Part shown: one piece after another, positions 35,409-46,509 of the stretch
How the letters are laid out: each line of letters opens with the position of its first letter
How positions within the stretch are numbered: position 1 is the first letter of the stretch
Assembly (NCBI GenBank): GCA_022578965.1
Contig: MU400537.1
Coordinates: forward strand, 248,001-312,000
Direction: 5' to 3'
Origin: Xylaria sp. FL1777
Taxonomy: Eukaryota; Ascomycota; Sordariomycetes; Xylariales; Xylariaceae
DNA: 64,000 nt
The notes under the pieces: generated by a model
Databases searched by the model: none
What the model was told of the DNA's origin: nothing
Seen by the model: the letters and a program-made list of their open reading frames with translations, nothing else
Program-made: the position numbers and the translations under genes

Positions 35409-36692
35409 ATCTACCAGTTACTGGGAGACCGAAGACTGATAGGTCTTGGAAACGGTGAATGGTCTTGTAACACAACCCTAAAGGGTAGCCTAGTTAACTA
35501 TTTGACCTACCATTTCTTCCAAACAATATCCATCATGAATATTACAGGTCAGGTCACGACCTACCCCATTAGGACTGGTCTGGCTAGTCAGCCAGCATAT
35601 GTAGGCGTTGTTCATTCACCATCTCTACTTCTTTTGTCTTTTGTTCTGGGTACGTATTTTTTTTACAGGCATGTTCAGCTAAAATCAGCTTATCTGGCTG
35701 CTTGTAGCAGAGAAATGTAACTGTCATGGAGAAATTTCTTAGGACGCCTACAGGGAGAATCGAGAATATCGAATATTGAGTAGTTAAACATGAACCTAGC
35801 CTACCGACAGAATTTTATATTGAACTCATCCTCTATCAGAGCTGTACTGACTTCTCAAGGCGTTAATATCGTTCCCTCACTCCAGGCGGTGATATCACCA
35901 TGAATCTCTTGTCTACTTCCACGTTCCTTTCCAGTTCAAGCTAGTAACAATACAGCATGCAAGTTCTTGTTTGCGACCTGAGACAAACTAGAACAATAGC
36001 CAGTGGATTCATTCTTCTAACTTTATCGTGTAATCAGAGCCGTAGCCGAAGTACCTCTACATGTTTGTGGCCGAACAATGTGAACAGTGTGCTAATATAC
36101 TTCTAATTCACAGAGAGCTTTACAACACTACGTACAGTGTCCCTGGCGTATCTTATTGGCTCCTGAGTGAATAATAGCCTATGAGAAAAGCCAACGAGAA
36201 GCCAATAATCCCATTGTCAAAAGTACCCCTGACAACCACAGTTACTTACTGTACCTTTGTGTGAATACATTCACATTGGTGTGGAGACGCCTGTTCACCT
36301 TTTGGATTGTTCGGATTGTTCATAAATACCTCGCTTTCCCCCAGTAATCGACCTTTCTTCTTTCTTCCTTCTCCATCACCTATCACAGAGTGATATGCTC
36401 CTTGGTTCTGAACGCCTAAGTCTCAAGCACATCAACTTCACCAAGTGATCGTCAACCCCAAGCTTCTTCGTTTTGCCTACCTTCTACTCAAGCTACAAGC
36501 TGTAAGCTGAATCCGCTGGCCTATTGCACTCTGTTGCCGCCTTTCTCATGTCGAAATTGGCACAGAATGAGTTTACTAATAGTGATATCCTATAAGGTCC
36601 CCCTGCTTTATTGCCACCGCTGCCCCTTTCAGGCTTTTCTTATCGCCGAGTCACTTGCGCGTATCAACAGACACCCAACAACACGAAAGACG
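35409..36692. other. Intergenic region upstream of the small RG-rich gene
   Basis: No gene is recognised up to 36300. 36330-36690 is pyrimidine-rich and probably the leader of the next gene. An in-frame upstream ATG at 36534 exists, but the residues before 36693 look like untranslated leader. Confidence 0.5.
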
Positions 36693-37236
36693 ATGGCACC
36701 ACCTACCAATAGAGTGCTCCTAGACCGCGAGAGACAAGTTCGTGAAGCGATTGCAAGACTCGACCCTCAAGGACTCACACCTCCGGTACTTGTCGAGGGT
36801 AAGATATTTCCAGAGTCACTGTCCCGATCCTTTTTCAAGAACGCCAGACTCCCATTCCTCCTACACCCATGCCCCTAAACCCTCTAGTGATCTCTACCAA
36901 CATTCTACAAACTACTTTCTCGGTTGAAGATGGGGTCTATCTATGGTTCACCTGTGTGTTGTTAAAAGTGGCGGTTAACTGACTACTCATGTTATTGCAG
37001 CAATTGTTGAGGCTTTAATTATGTATGAGCCCTCTATAGGACGTCTTCAACTAGCCGCCATTGACATGCCACGTCTACCTCAAGGTCAAGGTCAAGGTCA
37101 AGGTGGCCGTGGCGGAGGTCAAGGTCGAGGCCGCGGTGGCAGTCGTGGTCGTGGTCAGGGCGGCCAGTCCTCTGTCTCTGGCGCTGGACAGGATGGTGGA
37201 GCTACCAATGATCAAGGATCGTCCGGCCAGCAGTGA
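36693..37236 (+). CDS. Small RG/GQ-rich protein, 113 residues
   Basis: Exons 36693-36798 and 37001-37236 join in phase (GTAAG...TTGCAG). The N-terminal 65 residues are helical (RERQVREAIARLDPQG, then AIVEALIMYEPSIGRLQLAAID), and the C-terminal 48 residues are RGG/GQ repeats from a GGTCAAGGTCAAGG hexamer array, ending SSGQQ. RGG tails usually bind RNA or mediate condensation and are arginine-methylated. I do not recognise the N-terminal part. The protein is short, but the in-phase splice and amphipathic pattern argue for a real gene. Confidence 0.6.
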
Positions 37237-37990
37237 TTCTACACAGCGGCCACTTAATGGACCCTTGATAGATAAGAGTGTACGATTGTTGGCACGGAAG
37301 AACGCCCGTGCTGGGAGACAGACGCAATGAGGTCATGAATAAAACCTGGTTCTTTGGCAATATCTTGATTTGCTTGATTGGTGATTTTTCGTTACGTAAT
37401 GAACTATGACTGTGTACCGCGTGCCACACCGAGTGTATCGTGAGAAGCTATTGTTGTGCCAGGAGCCTAGAACTATAGTGTTGATCTCTGACTAGCAGTA
37501 CGCTAACAGTCACTCCTTGGGGGTTATCTTGGTACCAGAATACAGAGAAGTCGGAGTGGATAGGTACCTGGAATTGGTCGGTACATGCTGACATTCACCA
37601 CTGAACAATATGTGGGGAGCAGGGAGATTTCAAGAAGAACAAAAGAAAATTTTTGTGTGGTAGGGTACGATCAGATCAGTAAAGTAGTAGTAAGGTAGTA
37701 CCTGTAAATTGGGCGGCTTTGGCCAACACCGGCAGGCCAATGTCACTAATAGAGGACAGAAAATATAATCCACAACTGTATTAAGTGCTGGTGTAGGGTG
37801 AATCATTATATCAGGATCAAGGTCTCTCGAGAATATTAGAGTTTTATAATAGAAGTGATGTTAAGTAAGGAATGTGTTTTAGTTTCGTATGTAAATATAT
37901 TATATTCGCCCCTGATGGAACTGGACTATGTATAGCTTCTTCGTACAAGAATCAAGACAAGACACACTAGCCTACATAATGGTCTTCGAA
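37237..37990. other. Intergenic region
   Basis: Convergent 3' flanks; no feature recognised. Confidence 0.55.
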
Positions 37991-38688
37991 CTAAGCTAAA
38001 AGTGTTGCCAGATAGCTATCGAAATTGTCCGTCCTGGCCGCAGCAAGGTCAAGATTGAATGTGCCATGCTCCGAATGGATGCCTAGCATAGTGTAGTTGT
38101 CAGCCGGATCGCCGACAGGGTAAGGTGAAGCCGCCCAGGCAAGATTAATAGACGGGGACGTAGGGTCAAGCACTGTCTTAGAGCCGCCGTCGTGGATCCA
38201 AGAGGAGCAGCCTTTGCAGAGTGCTGTCATAGTCCAATGCGTCTCATTCGTGACCGAACCCTTGAGGACTGTGTACTCCGCACCATCATACGGTTCAGGT
38301 ATCTCGTGTACACTTCAAATGGCGTGGTTAGTTGACTTTCTATAGTTAGTGAGAGGAGTATCTCTTACGACGCCCAACGGGAAGAGATGACTGATGTATT
38401 CCCGTTCGCCCACGCCATAGCAAGCGTGTTGTTGATCATGTGTCCGCCAAATGCCAGCCCGGCCCATTGGGCCGTTTTTGGCGCTACTATCTGGAGCAGG
38501 ATATCGAATGGGCTAGCGGTCACGTTCGGAATGGCGAGCCTGTAGGAGATGGGCGCGATACCAACTGTGCTGCTCGAGTAGCATACATCTGATTCCGGAT
38601 CGCAATACTGCACAGATGGCGCCGCTGGAGCTGATAGGGTTGCCCCCGTCAGAGCCATAATGGCTGTGGCAAGTTGAAGAAAACCCAT
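37991..38688 (-). CDS. Secreted AA8-type cytochrome domain protein (cellobiose dehydrogenase haem domain-like)
   Basis: Exons 38688-38369 and 38312-37991 give 213 residues. The first 19 residues are a signal peptide (LATAIMALTGATLSAPA). The rest is a single iron-reductase/CDH cytochrome domain (CAZy AA8): YCDPESDVCYSS, a GLAFGGHMINNTLAMAW stretch whose Met is the expected haem ligand, ALCKGCSSW, and a C-terminal HSEHGTF region that would offer the His ligand. In cellobiose dehydrogenase this domain passes electrons to lytic polysaccharide monooxygenases, but here no flavin domain, cellulose-binding module or membrane anchor follows. It is likely an extracellular b-type cytochrome with an unknown electron donor. 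Several N-glycosylation sequons (NVT, NNT, NTS, NET) fit secretion. Confidence 0.8.
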
Positions 38689-39789
38689 AATGAGATAAAG
38701 TCAAACGAGAGGTCTAGGACTGCGTGAGGATCTAGTGGACAAATGGTTCTCGATGGCGATTAGACTCTATGACCTGGATTTATGGGTTCCGAAATGCTTC
38801 GTGCTCGACTAATCGACGGAGGATCGAAGCTTTTACCCGCCGTGAGATTCTAGTCCCTTGCCTGTGACATGATTGTTTGCCATCCGCGTGCTCGGCAGTG
38901 ACAGTGACAGTGACGATTGTCACCTATCTCTTGGTAATTGCGTAGCGTTGATAGGCAGACAGCGTCTCTCATCTAGCCAGTATATTAATCTACGAGTTTT
39001 GGCAAATCAGCCTTACCAGCTGGACCTGATTTGCCAAGCTCAGGTAAAGCGGCTGAAGTCAATGTTGGGGGTGGGGATCAGCACCCGGATGTGTATCCTG
39101 TATGCGACATCATCGTGATACATACTTGCCGAGCAAGGAAGCTAGGGTATCGTGTCCCATGCCCCGTTAGGTAGTATAGTATTACGAATTATTGCTCACT
39201 TTAGACGATGTCAGTATTGTGGGATAAAGGAACAAATGCTCGGAGGACGATCTCCGGAGAGAACGCCAATTGGTCAGCGAGGCTCTGACATAGTTTGAAC
39301 TCGTGATGAAAATGACATTTATTATATTAGCATCATTTCAAGTCGCCAGAGGAATGGTGAGCGCCTATGAATCTGGACCTCCTGGTTAAGCGCGTGCTTG
39401 ATAGAGCATTCCGATGCTAAATGCGGTTTAAGCGCGCTCGATGCATTTCCCAATAGACGCACGTAGACGACATGCGCAGGGTAGCAGCATATCCGAGACG
39501 TAGTGTGTTGAACTGAGCATATTGACGTAATTAGCCAGAGGGTCAGTTATATCCAATATGACTTTCTGGATAATTTATGCGCAGGAATATTCTTCCCTCC
39601 CTATCCACTTGGCACGCGACATCAAAGCGCCCCCTCAAAATTCTCAGATTTTTTATGCCGTGGCTGATCTTAATATCACCGAGAGCGGCTGGTGAAAAGC
39701 TCGAGATCGTGCTTATCGTGCGATTTCATCGTGTCATAGACCACTCCTCTTACACTTATAGCCCGCAATGTAGGTCTCCAGTATACCCC
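38689..39789. other. Intergenic region upstream of the cytochrome gene
   Basis: Short GACAGT tandem at about 38899-38915. No gene is recognised. Confidence 0.5.
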
Positions 39790-40715
39790 CGCAGCTTACC
39801 TTAGACTCCGGAGGGCAGGGGTCGACGATACACTCAACTTTTTCGGGCCAGTCATCGAACCACTCAAAGTCCACAAAGCATGCTGTATATTCCTAATAGC
39901 TCGGATACCAGCCGATATCCTCCCAATCCAAGACAGCACTGAGTCGAAACCGTCTTCCAACTTCGTGGCTATTAGTAAAAAGCTGTTCTACAAGAATGGG
40001 TTTTGCGCTGAAGCTCTCCATGCGTGAACACACTTCTATGTCTAATCAACGCTTTCGGAAGATTCCAAGCAAAGTACTCAGGTGTCTGGACGTATTTCAT
40101 GGCCCTCCCAGTTTTTCTGTGACCGTAGAGCGAGAGCTCGATTGAGGTTTCCTCGGGGTTGAATGGTCCCGTAATTCTCAGGTCTGGTCCTAGACAGAAA
40201 AAGAAGCGATGTCGTAAGGGTCCTCCACTCACACCGTTGAATATAGCGGGTGATGGGATGGATCGCATACGACTTTAGATCGTTCTTAACTGCTCTAAGA
40301 TATGCAGTTTCTCATCTTCAGACGGATCATCCCAAACCGACGATAACTGGATGCCTGGCATCTGTCTCATAATCAAGTAGAGCTTTTCACCTTCACGATA
40401 CATCACATAAAGCTTCGGAGCTGGGATAGACTTGTGTTCCGGGAGGAAGAGAAGGGCGTAGCCTTCGTTTTCCTATACATGTACACCATACTTGACTATG
40501 AAGCAACCTTTGACAAGAACAAGGTGGTCAGGTTTAGGGTTTCGAATAGTCGGTAGGCTGACAGCGGCTTGTTCAATCTCATTCGATGTTGGTAGTGTAT
40601 CAGGCAGCTTCCTTGGATCGCAGAAGTAAGGGAGCTTATACCCCGAGAGGCACGGTTCTGAAACCTGGAGAGTGCTAATTGAATCCTTATCCAGTTCACC
40701 TTGGTCTGAAGACAT
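39790..40715 (-). pseudogene. Decayed APH-type kinase (aminoglycoside/choline-kinase-like family)
   Basis: Read on the minus strand from ATG 40715, a fungal APH-family phosphotransferase is recognisable: KLYVMYREGEKLYLIMRQMPG, DDPSEDEKLHILEQLR, FTHGELQRK (catalytic HGD region, here HGE), VLDWEDIGWYP and YTACFVDFEWFDDWPE. It is broken by stops at 40475-40473 (TAG), 40277-40275 (TAA) and 39895-39893 (TAG in GWYPSY*EY, where Trp is usual), and by a frameshift near 39995. Each stop can be derived from CAG, CAA or TGG by one C-to-T or G-to-A transition. No intron signals remove the stops. It is a pseudogene. Confidence 0.8.
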
Positions 40716-41995
40716 CTAAGCTATACTCCATCGCCTTGGGTAGATATCGTAACATGTATCAAGAAAGCTTGTTTGGCGAATCGGCTGAGCAACAGTCTAT
40801 GATGGGTGGGAGAAGGAGAGGGTATCTCCTGCTTGCTCTCGAGGGTCCGGGCTCCCAGACTATCCCACTTCTTTCACCTTCCCCTTCATGCAGTTATTTA
40901 TGGGTGAGAGAGTTGTGAACGGTCAGCTTGTCAGTGGTAACTGGGCGATTCCAAAATCGATCTTTCACTCATCATCATTATTGAACTCTGCGATGACTTC
41001 AATCCTCTTTGACTTAACTCCCAATATCCATATGTCTAAACTAGGTATGGGCTCATTAATATCTCGCACTCAACAGCTGACTCGCCTAAGTGGTGCTGGG
41101 CTCGAATGGCGTACTCCGACCTGACGGATCAAGAAACACCGTACTAGTATCCTCGCTCACACCGTAGCTAAGAGAGGAGGCACCAGCGCATGCGACCTGG
41201 CTCAGTCGTCTTCTGCCATCGCCACAGAATCTCGAGCCATGGGAGCTCGAGTCAGTTCTTCAGGCAGTGGGAGTGAATGGGTTCGGGACGAAACAAACCG
41301 GCGATATAGGCGCTGGAGTCAGAGTAAAAATCAATGGATCTGGTAGTAGCGAGAGCTACCACTATGTCAGGAGAGATGAATAGATAGATACCTAGCAAGA
41401 ATCCGGTGGAACTTCCAATTACAGCACGCGATCTGTCTAGGAAAGGAAAAGTAGAATCAGCTGGAGAGACTGACTTGGTCGCTGCATGCCCGCCCAATAC
41501 AGAAAAGACCATTGAACAAACATCAGTGGAAATACGTAACTCCTCATGTTATCTTTTAAGCCTAAGTCAATCCTCGCTCTCACTATTACGTGGTACTTGT
41601 CCCCGTTTATGTTAAACTGAGCGTTGCGTCAGCGTGGTTGTTTTGGGGTTGTTTTTAGGTCTAGGTGAGAGTGAGTAGGGAATGAATAGGTAGGGAGTGA
41701 ATTTCCCTACTGCGTAGGTACTTAGACTGTTTGTACCTAGGTTGGCCGGTTGGCGCTAGGAGCGTTAATGGCCCAAGCTTTCAAGGTGCTGAGGTACATA
41801 CATTACCAGAAAAGACCTAGTCCGTCTCCACCTACCATGAAATGCCGATTGGTACGCTAAGATCCTACTGGGGCATTCAGCTCACCTTGTTTATTTGGGT
41901 CAACAAGGCATCAAGTCCTCTTGGGCACGCAGTGTTACTTGCGCTCGACGACAAATACCACCTCCACGCATCCGCCCAGCCTGAAATTCGACATC
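40716..41995. other. Intergenic region upstream of CENP-W
   Basis: No gene recognised; TAGGTACT/TACCTAGG words at 41705-41745. Probable CENP-W leader after about 41830. Confidence 0.5.
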
Positions 41996-42423
41996 ATGGC
42001 TCCAGGACAGAAGATGTATCCGCGGGCGACGGTCAAAAAGATCGTCAAGGCGCATTCGAAGTGCAACGTTAGCAAGAACGTAGACGTTATGGTCAGCCCG
42101 AAACCGCCCCAGTCACTGTGTCGCGTGCGTCTTTGACGCGTCTAACGAATTGTTCTCCTTGCAGATCTTCCTCGACTATGTCTTATTTATGCAGACGTGC
42201 GACTGCTCTCCGAGATAAACGTTTCCCTCCACTCAGTTCCTAATCATTACAGCAGGCTAGTCAAGGAGGCGGTGATCGATTCGAAGCAAGCGGGCGAGCG
42301 CAATGTCAGTGCCAAAAGTATACGAAAAGCGACGCCTGTATGTCTGACCCTGGCCTATGATTTCACTTATGATTAGATTTCTAATTATCGCAAAAGGATG
42401 CTCTTAGCAAGTTTAAAGGGTGA
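41996..42423 (+). CDS. CENP-W-like inner kinetochore histone-fold protein
   Basis: Four tiny exons, 41996-42091, 42165-42196 (32 nt), 42256-42337 and 42397-42423 (27 nt), join in phase to give 78 residues. The sequence YPRATVKKIVKAHSKCNVSK, then IFLDYVLFMQTLVKEA, ERNVSAKSIRKAT and DALSKFKG matches the fungal CENP-W (Wip1) histone fold, with the two long helices and no N-terminal tail. CENP-W pairs with CENP-T in the CCAN and helps recruit outer kinetochore proteins at centromeres. The gene is too intron-rich for the coding frames to be evident without splicing. Confidence 0.88.
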
Positions 42424-43619
42424 AGCGTCTGGGTTTTCACATTTCGGTTAACGAGCAAAACGACCTGACCGACCCAACCAACCTAACCGCCCATTCAATT
42501 CGGCCCAACACAGCGCAGCCGTGATACTATATTGCGAGGATGGAGCTATTGTGCGCCTAATAAGAGTAGGGCTTATCGATAACCACGAACATTCACTGGA
42601 CGAGCAGCGACCGAAACGCCTTGAACCGTAATCGCCGAATGAAGTCTGATTTTGCCCATTAGCGTAAATACTTGGGTAGGATGTTAAAAAGGAATGGGTG
42701 GCTTCTAACTGGCCAGGGAATACGACATCCTGACATGGACAGTGAGAGGGACACTTGAGCCACGTAGCTGGTTGAGGTTTGGGGAAATTGAAGATTAATA
42801 ACAGTGCTGTTGTGCGGAGCACCTCAGAGCCCATGCTCGACTCTCATGGTTGGGTAAAGCTCATGATATAATCTAACTTTGACAGGAGATACGAAGAAGT
42901 CTTTAAAGAAAGATCACGCCCCCCCAAAAATGGTGTTTCAGCTATACTTCTCTGATGTATTTGCAACCTCATGAATCTATCGTATTATCTAATAGTGTAC
43001 ATGTAAGTGGCATACGGTACGGTACATAGGTACCGGTATACCTACTAGAATTTCGGCATAGTTCTTTATTGTTCTAGACCGACCCTCTCAGAGGTTCGTC
43101 AGCTCCTAGGTTAGGTACCTGGTCTAGGTACCTCTTAGTTTATGCTAGTATGGGGGCGCATTCGGACCCCAAACTCAGGTACCGGTACCTCTCTGACCAG
43201 GTACAGTTGGACCTAATGCCAGGGAGACCAAAAGTAAAGCCAAAAAATCCGATTTCGTCCCTACACAAACATTGCTTCCTGCTACAAACACTACACACCT
43301 CTCTCATATCCTAAGAAATCAGCTTCTACGCAGCCCGCGAGATTGTTAGAACCAAACCTCTGCATTTTCCATTTATTTGAAAGAGAAAAGTAATTAAGAA
43401 AAAAAAAGAAAAAAAAATAGAGGACAGTCTCTGTCTTGTCCACCCTCGTGCACTCCCCCACCTTCGATCGTTTTCGTCACGCGAACAAGGCGTCCTGCCT
43501 AGGTAGAAACACAACTACCTTGCTCAACAACGCTCAACCACGGCCACTCATTCACGCGTACCCCTGCCCAACCCAGACACATAACGGATTCGACGTTTGC
43601 TACGCGCTCCCTTACCGCA
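42424..43619. other. Intergenic region with a GGTACC-rich patch
   Basis: 43010-43200 is rich in GGTACC and TACCTAGG words. 43385-43420 is A-rich. The 5' leader of the next gene precedes 43620. No gene recognised. Confidence 0.5.
43010..43200. repeat. GGTACC/TACCTA-rich patch
   Basis: At least eight GGTAC or TACCT words in 190 bp, in both orientations. Confidence 0.5.
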
Positions 43620-45312
43620 ATGCCGTCTTCTGCTGTCCAGAACCCTCCTGCCTCGGCCGAGTCCAAGTCTGCTAAGAAGAAGAAGGCCAAGGCTGAGCGT
43701 ACCGAGTCGCCAGCTCCCTCTGCTTCGCCCGCCCCGGAGAAGGCCGTCTCCGTTTCCGGCGCCGATGCCTCGGATGACAGCTTTGAAAGTCCTTACATTC
43801 GAGAACTACAGAAGTACGCTGTCGTGCTCCCTTGCCAGCCCTCCTTTGCCGTGTGAAGATCTAATCCGAGAGCTAGGAACATTCGCAACGTCAATAAGAA
43901 AATTGTAAGTCACCTCATCACCTGCACTTTCATACCATAAACTCTACGAACCCTCCAACATCATGTGAGAAAAGACCATGCATAATTGACAAGAATGTGC
44001 AGGCCAATGCCTCCAAAACCGACCCCATAATCGATCAGCACAAGGGCAAGTCGCTTGACGAGCTTGTCGAAGCTAGAATTATCAACACCGATCAGCGAGC
44101 TCAACGTCTGAAAAAGCCCCAACTCGAGGCCCAGTTGGCTCAGTACGAAGAACAACTCGCGCAGTACAAGAAGGTCGACGAGGACTACCGATCCCGCTCT
44201 GCCGCTGACAAGGCTGCCTTCGAGAAGACATTAACCGAGAAGTTTGAAAAGGAGAAAGCAGACGCCATCAACGAGCTCACGGAAAAGGCTGCCGCTGATG
44301 CTAAGCAGTCTTTGCATGATAGCCTCTTGGCCCTTTCCCAGTTTCTTCGCCTCGCTGCTGCCCGTAGATCGGAGGAGGCCGATGCTGGCCTTGACGAGAA
44401 CATGGCTTTGGAAGGCGTTCTCCTTAACGTATATTCAGGCGACGAACATGCCGTTTCAACTATGCTCAAACTCATCGAAGGCTCCTCAGAAGTAACTCGC
44501 AGTGTAGCTGGCGACGAGCTACAAACCACTTGTGAGCTGCCCAATCATGACAGCGCCTCGTCGTGTAACTAACAGTCCTATAGATGGTCAGGTCAAGGCT
44601 GCAGCTACGGCTTATATTAGCCCCTTCGCTGCTGTCGAAGCTTCACCTGAGCCAACTGAGACTGTGACAGAATCTACCACCGCCCCCATCGAAACCGACC
44701 CAACTGTTGCTCACGCCGGCTTGACCGAGATTGATACTACGGGAGCTACCGAACCTCTGACAAACGGTCATACCGAGCCCGAACCCCAGTCTGGGGTTCC
44801 CGCCAACGCCGACGTTACTGATAATGCTGCCAATGCTGCTGCAGGATCTGAATGGGATGGTAACAATACGATGAGCTCCTCTATCACGCAAGAGGGCTGG
44901 GTGGAAGTTCCCCGTAACCCCGCAGAAACCGAGACTGGGTTGACAGCAACTCCCGCGGCTGCCAGCAATGTGCAGTCTTGGGCTGATGATCAGCCCGAGA
45001 ATCCACCCGAGGTAAGTTGTACTCCGAATTAGGCGGATAGCGAACATGTCATATCCGGGACCATATTCCCAACATCCTACTCACTGATGATAATAGCAGG
45101 CGCCCGCGTCGACCGATGCTAACGATGGCTTTCATCAGGTCCAACGCAACCGTCCCCGCGGCCATGACCGTGAAGGTGGTTGGAGAGGACGGGGCCGAGG
45201 AGATCACCGTGGCGGTCATCGTGGCGGTCACCATGAGGGCCGAGGTGGACGTGGACGAGGTCGTGGTCGTGGGAACGCCATGCGGGGTCGGCCGCGACCC
45301 GAGGAGTCCTAG
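43620..45312 (+). CDS. YAG7-like conserved fungal protein with RGG tail
   Basis: Exons 43620-43813, 43877-43904, 44003-44531, 44584-45011 and 45100-45312 join in phase to give 463 residues. The N-terminus is Lys/Ala/Ser-rich, then comes ESPYIRELQKNIRNVNKKI built across a 28-nt exon, DPIIDQHKGKSLDELVEARI and a long coiled coil (about 95-190). The middle is Thr/Glu/Pro-rich and acidic, with EGWVEVPR, and the C-terminal 60 residues are Arg/Gly repeats (RGHDREGGWRGRGRGD type). I link the N-terminal half to the YAG7-like fungal family from memory; its molecular role is unclear, and the RGG tail suggests RNA or ribosome association. Splice sites are all good. Confidence 0.75.
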
Positions 45313-46509
45313 AAGATTCATCGCCGCGCGAGGGCTTGTCGATTATCGGGCGGTCTCTTTCAGAGATCTCACCGTCACCAACGACTGTAGTCTCATCACT
45401 TGGATGGGCTACCCACCCCTTGATCCCATTATATCGTTGTACACTAGATTTCTGTCTTACTGGCATAGCACAGTCTTAGACATGAGGTCGCATGTAGGGA
45501 AAAGCATTGGTGCATGTGGAACGATTGATTGTTGTTGGGCCAGCCATCATTTTAGGAGCAAAAAAGGACGGGCATTCAAACTGGCGTCGACTGTCCCATA
45601 ATTTTTTGAGTGGGAAAGGATCCTGTTTGTTTGTACAATAATTCTGATAGCATTTACGGGACGAATTATTTCCGTGTAAAGGACTATAATACTATTGAAG
45701 TATTATAACGACTACACAGTGACTGATCATTTGTGATGTCTGGTGAGAGTAATACCGAAAACCACGATTTCGCTATGACTGCATAGCTCTTGACTTGGCT
45801 GGCTGGCTGACAACTCTGTCGTCTTGAAAGGATATGCAGACCTGGCTGGCTTTGAAATCTCACGGCGAAATGGCGTATTCTGTTATTAATCGCGTCAGCT
45901 TGCTATTCCGTCTTCCGTGTAAAGGAACACTGCAGAGCGACAGAAGCGACATGACTATACAGAAAGGAGAAGTGATGGAGGGGGAGGGGGAAAAGGGGGA
46001 AAAAATAAAAAAGGTGATTGCACGTTGGCGGAATTGAAATGTGTTCACATACTTCCAAAAAGGAACAAAAGAATAAAGCGAAGGTCACTTCGCCGTTAGG
46101 CTATGATGACAATATCGGTCCAATGGTATTCACTTGGCTACTCCGCTGGCAGTGTGTGAGTCTGCTATAGTATATAAAGCTAAGGTAGGAGGACAGGGGT
46201 GCTGTTTTGTAAAATGGGACTTTTAGGCAGCTGTGCTTTCACTATCACTGCTAGCTTAAGTGTAGCTTAAGTGCTTTGAAAAGTTGCCTTCCTATTTTAA
46301 TGCGTCACATTTAGGTGCTTGATTTTTCTGCATTTTTTATCACTGATGTCTTTTTATTTACGCAAGATAGCCTAGGGACGTAGATAAGGTTATGGTAGTT
46401 GTGAGTAAGTACGTCTCTGTCGAGTAGGCTTGTCGATGCTATTTTTCCATGTGATAAATGGGAAGCTTTAATTTCACCTAACCAAGCTGCCCATGGATAC
46501 CTACACCTT
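45313..46509. other. Intergenic region
   Basis: Convergent 3' flanks; a purine-rich tract at 45965-46010. No gene recognised. Confidence 0.55.
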
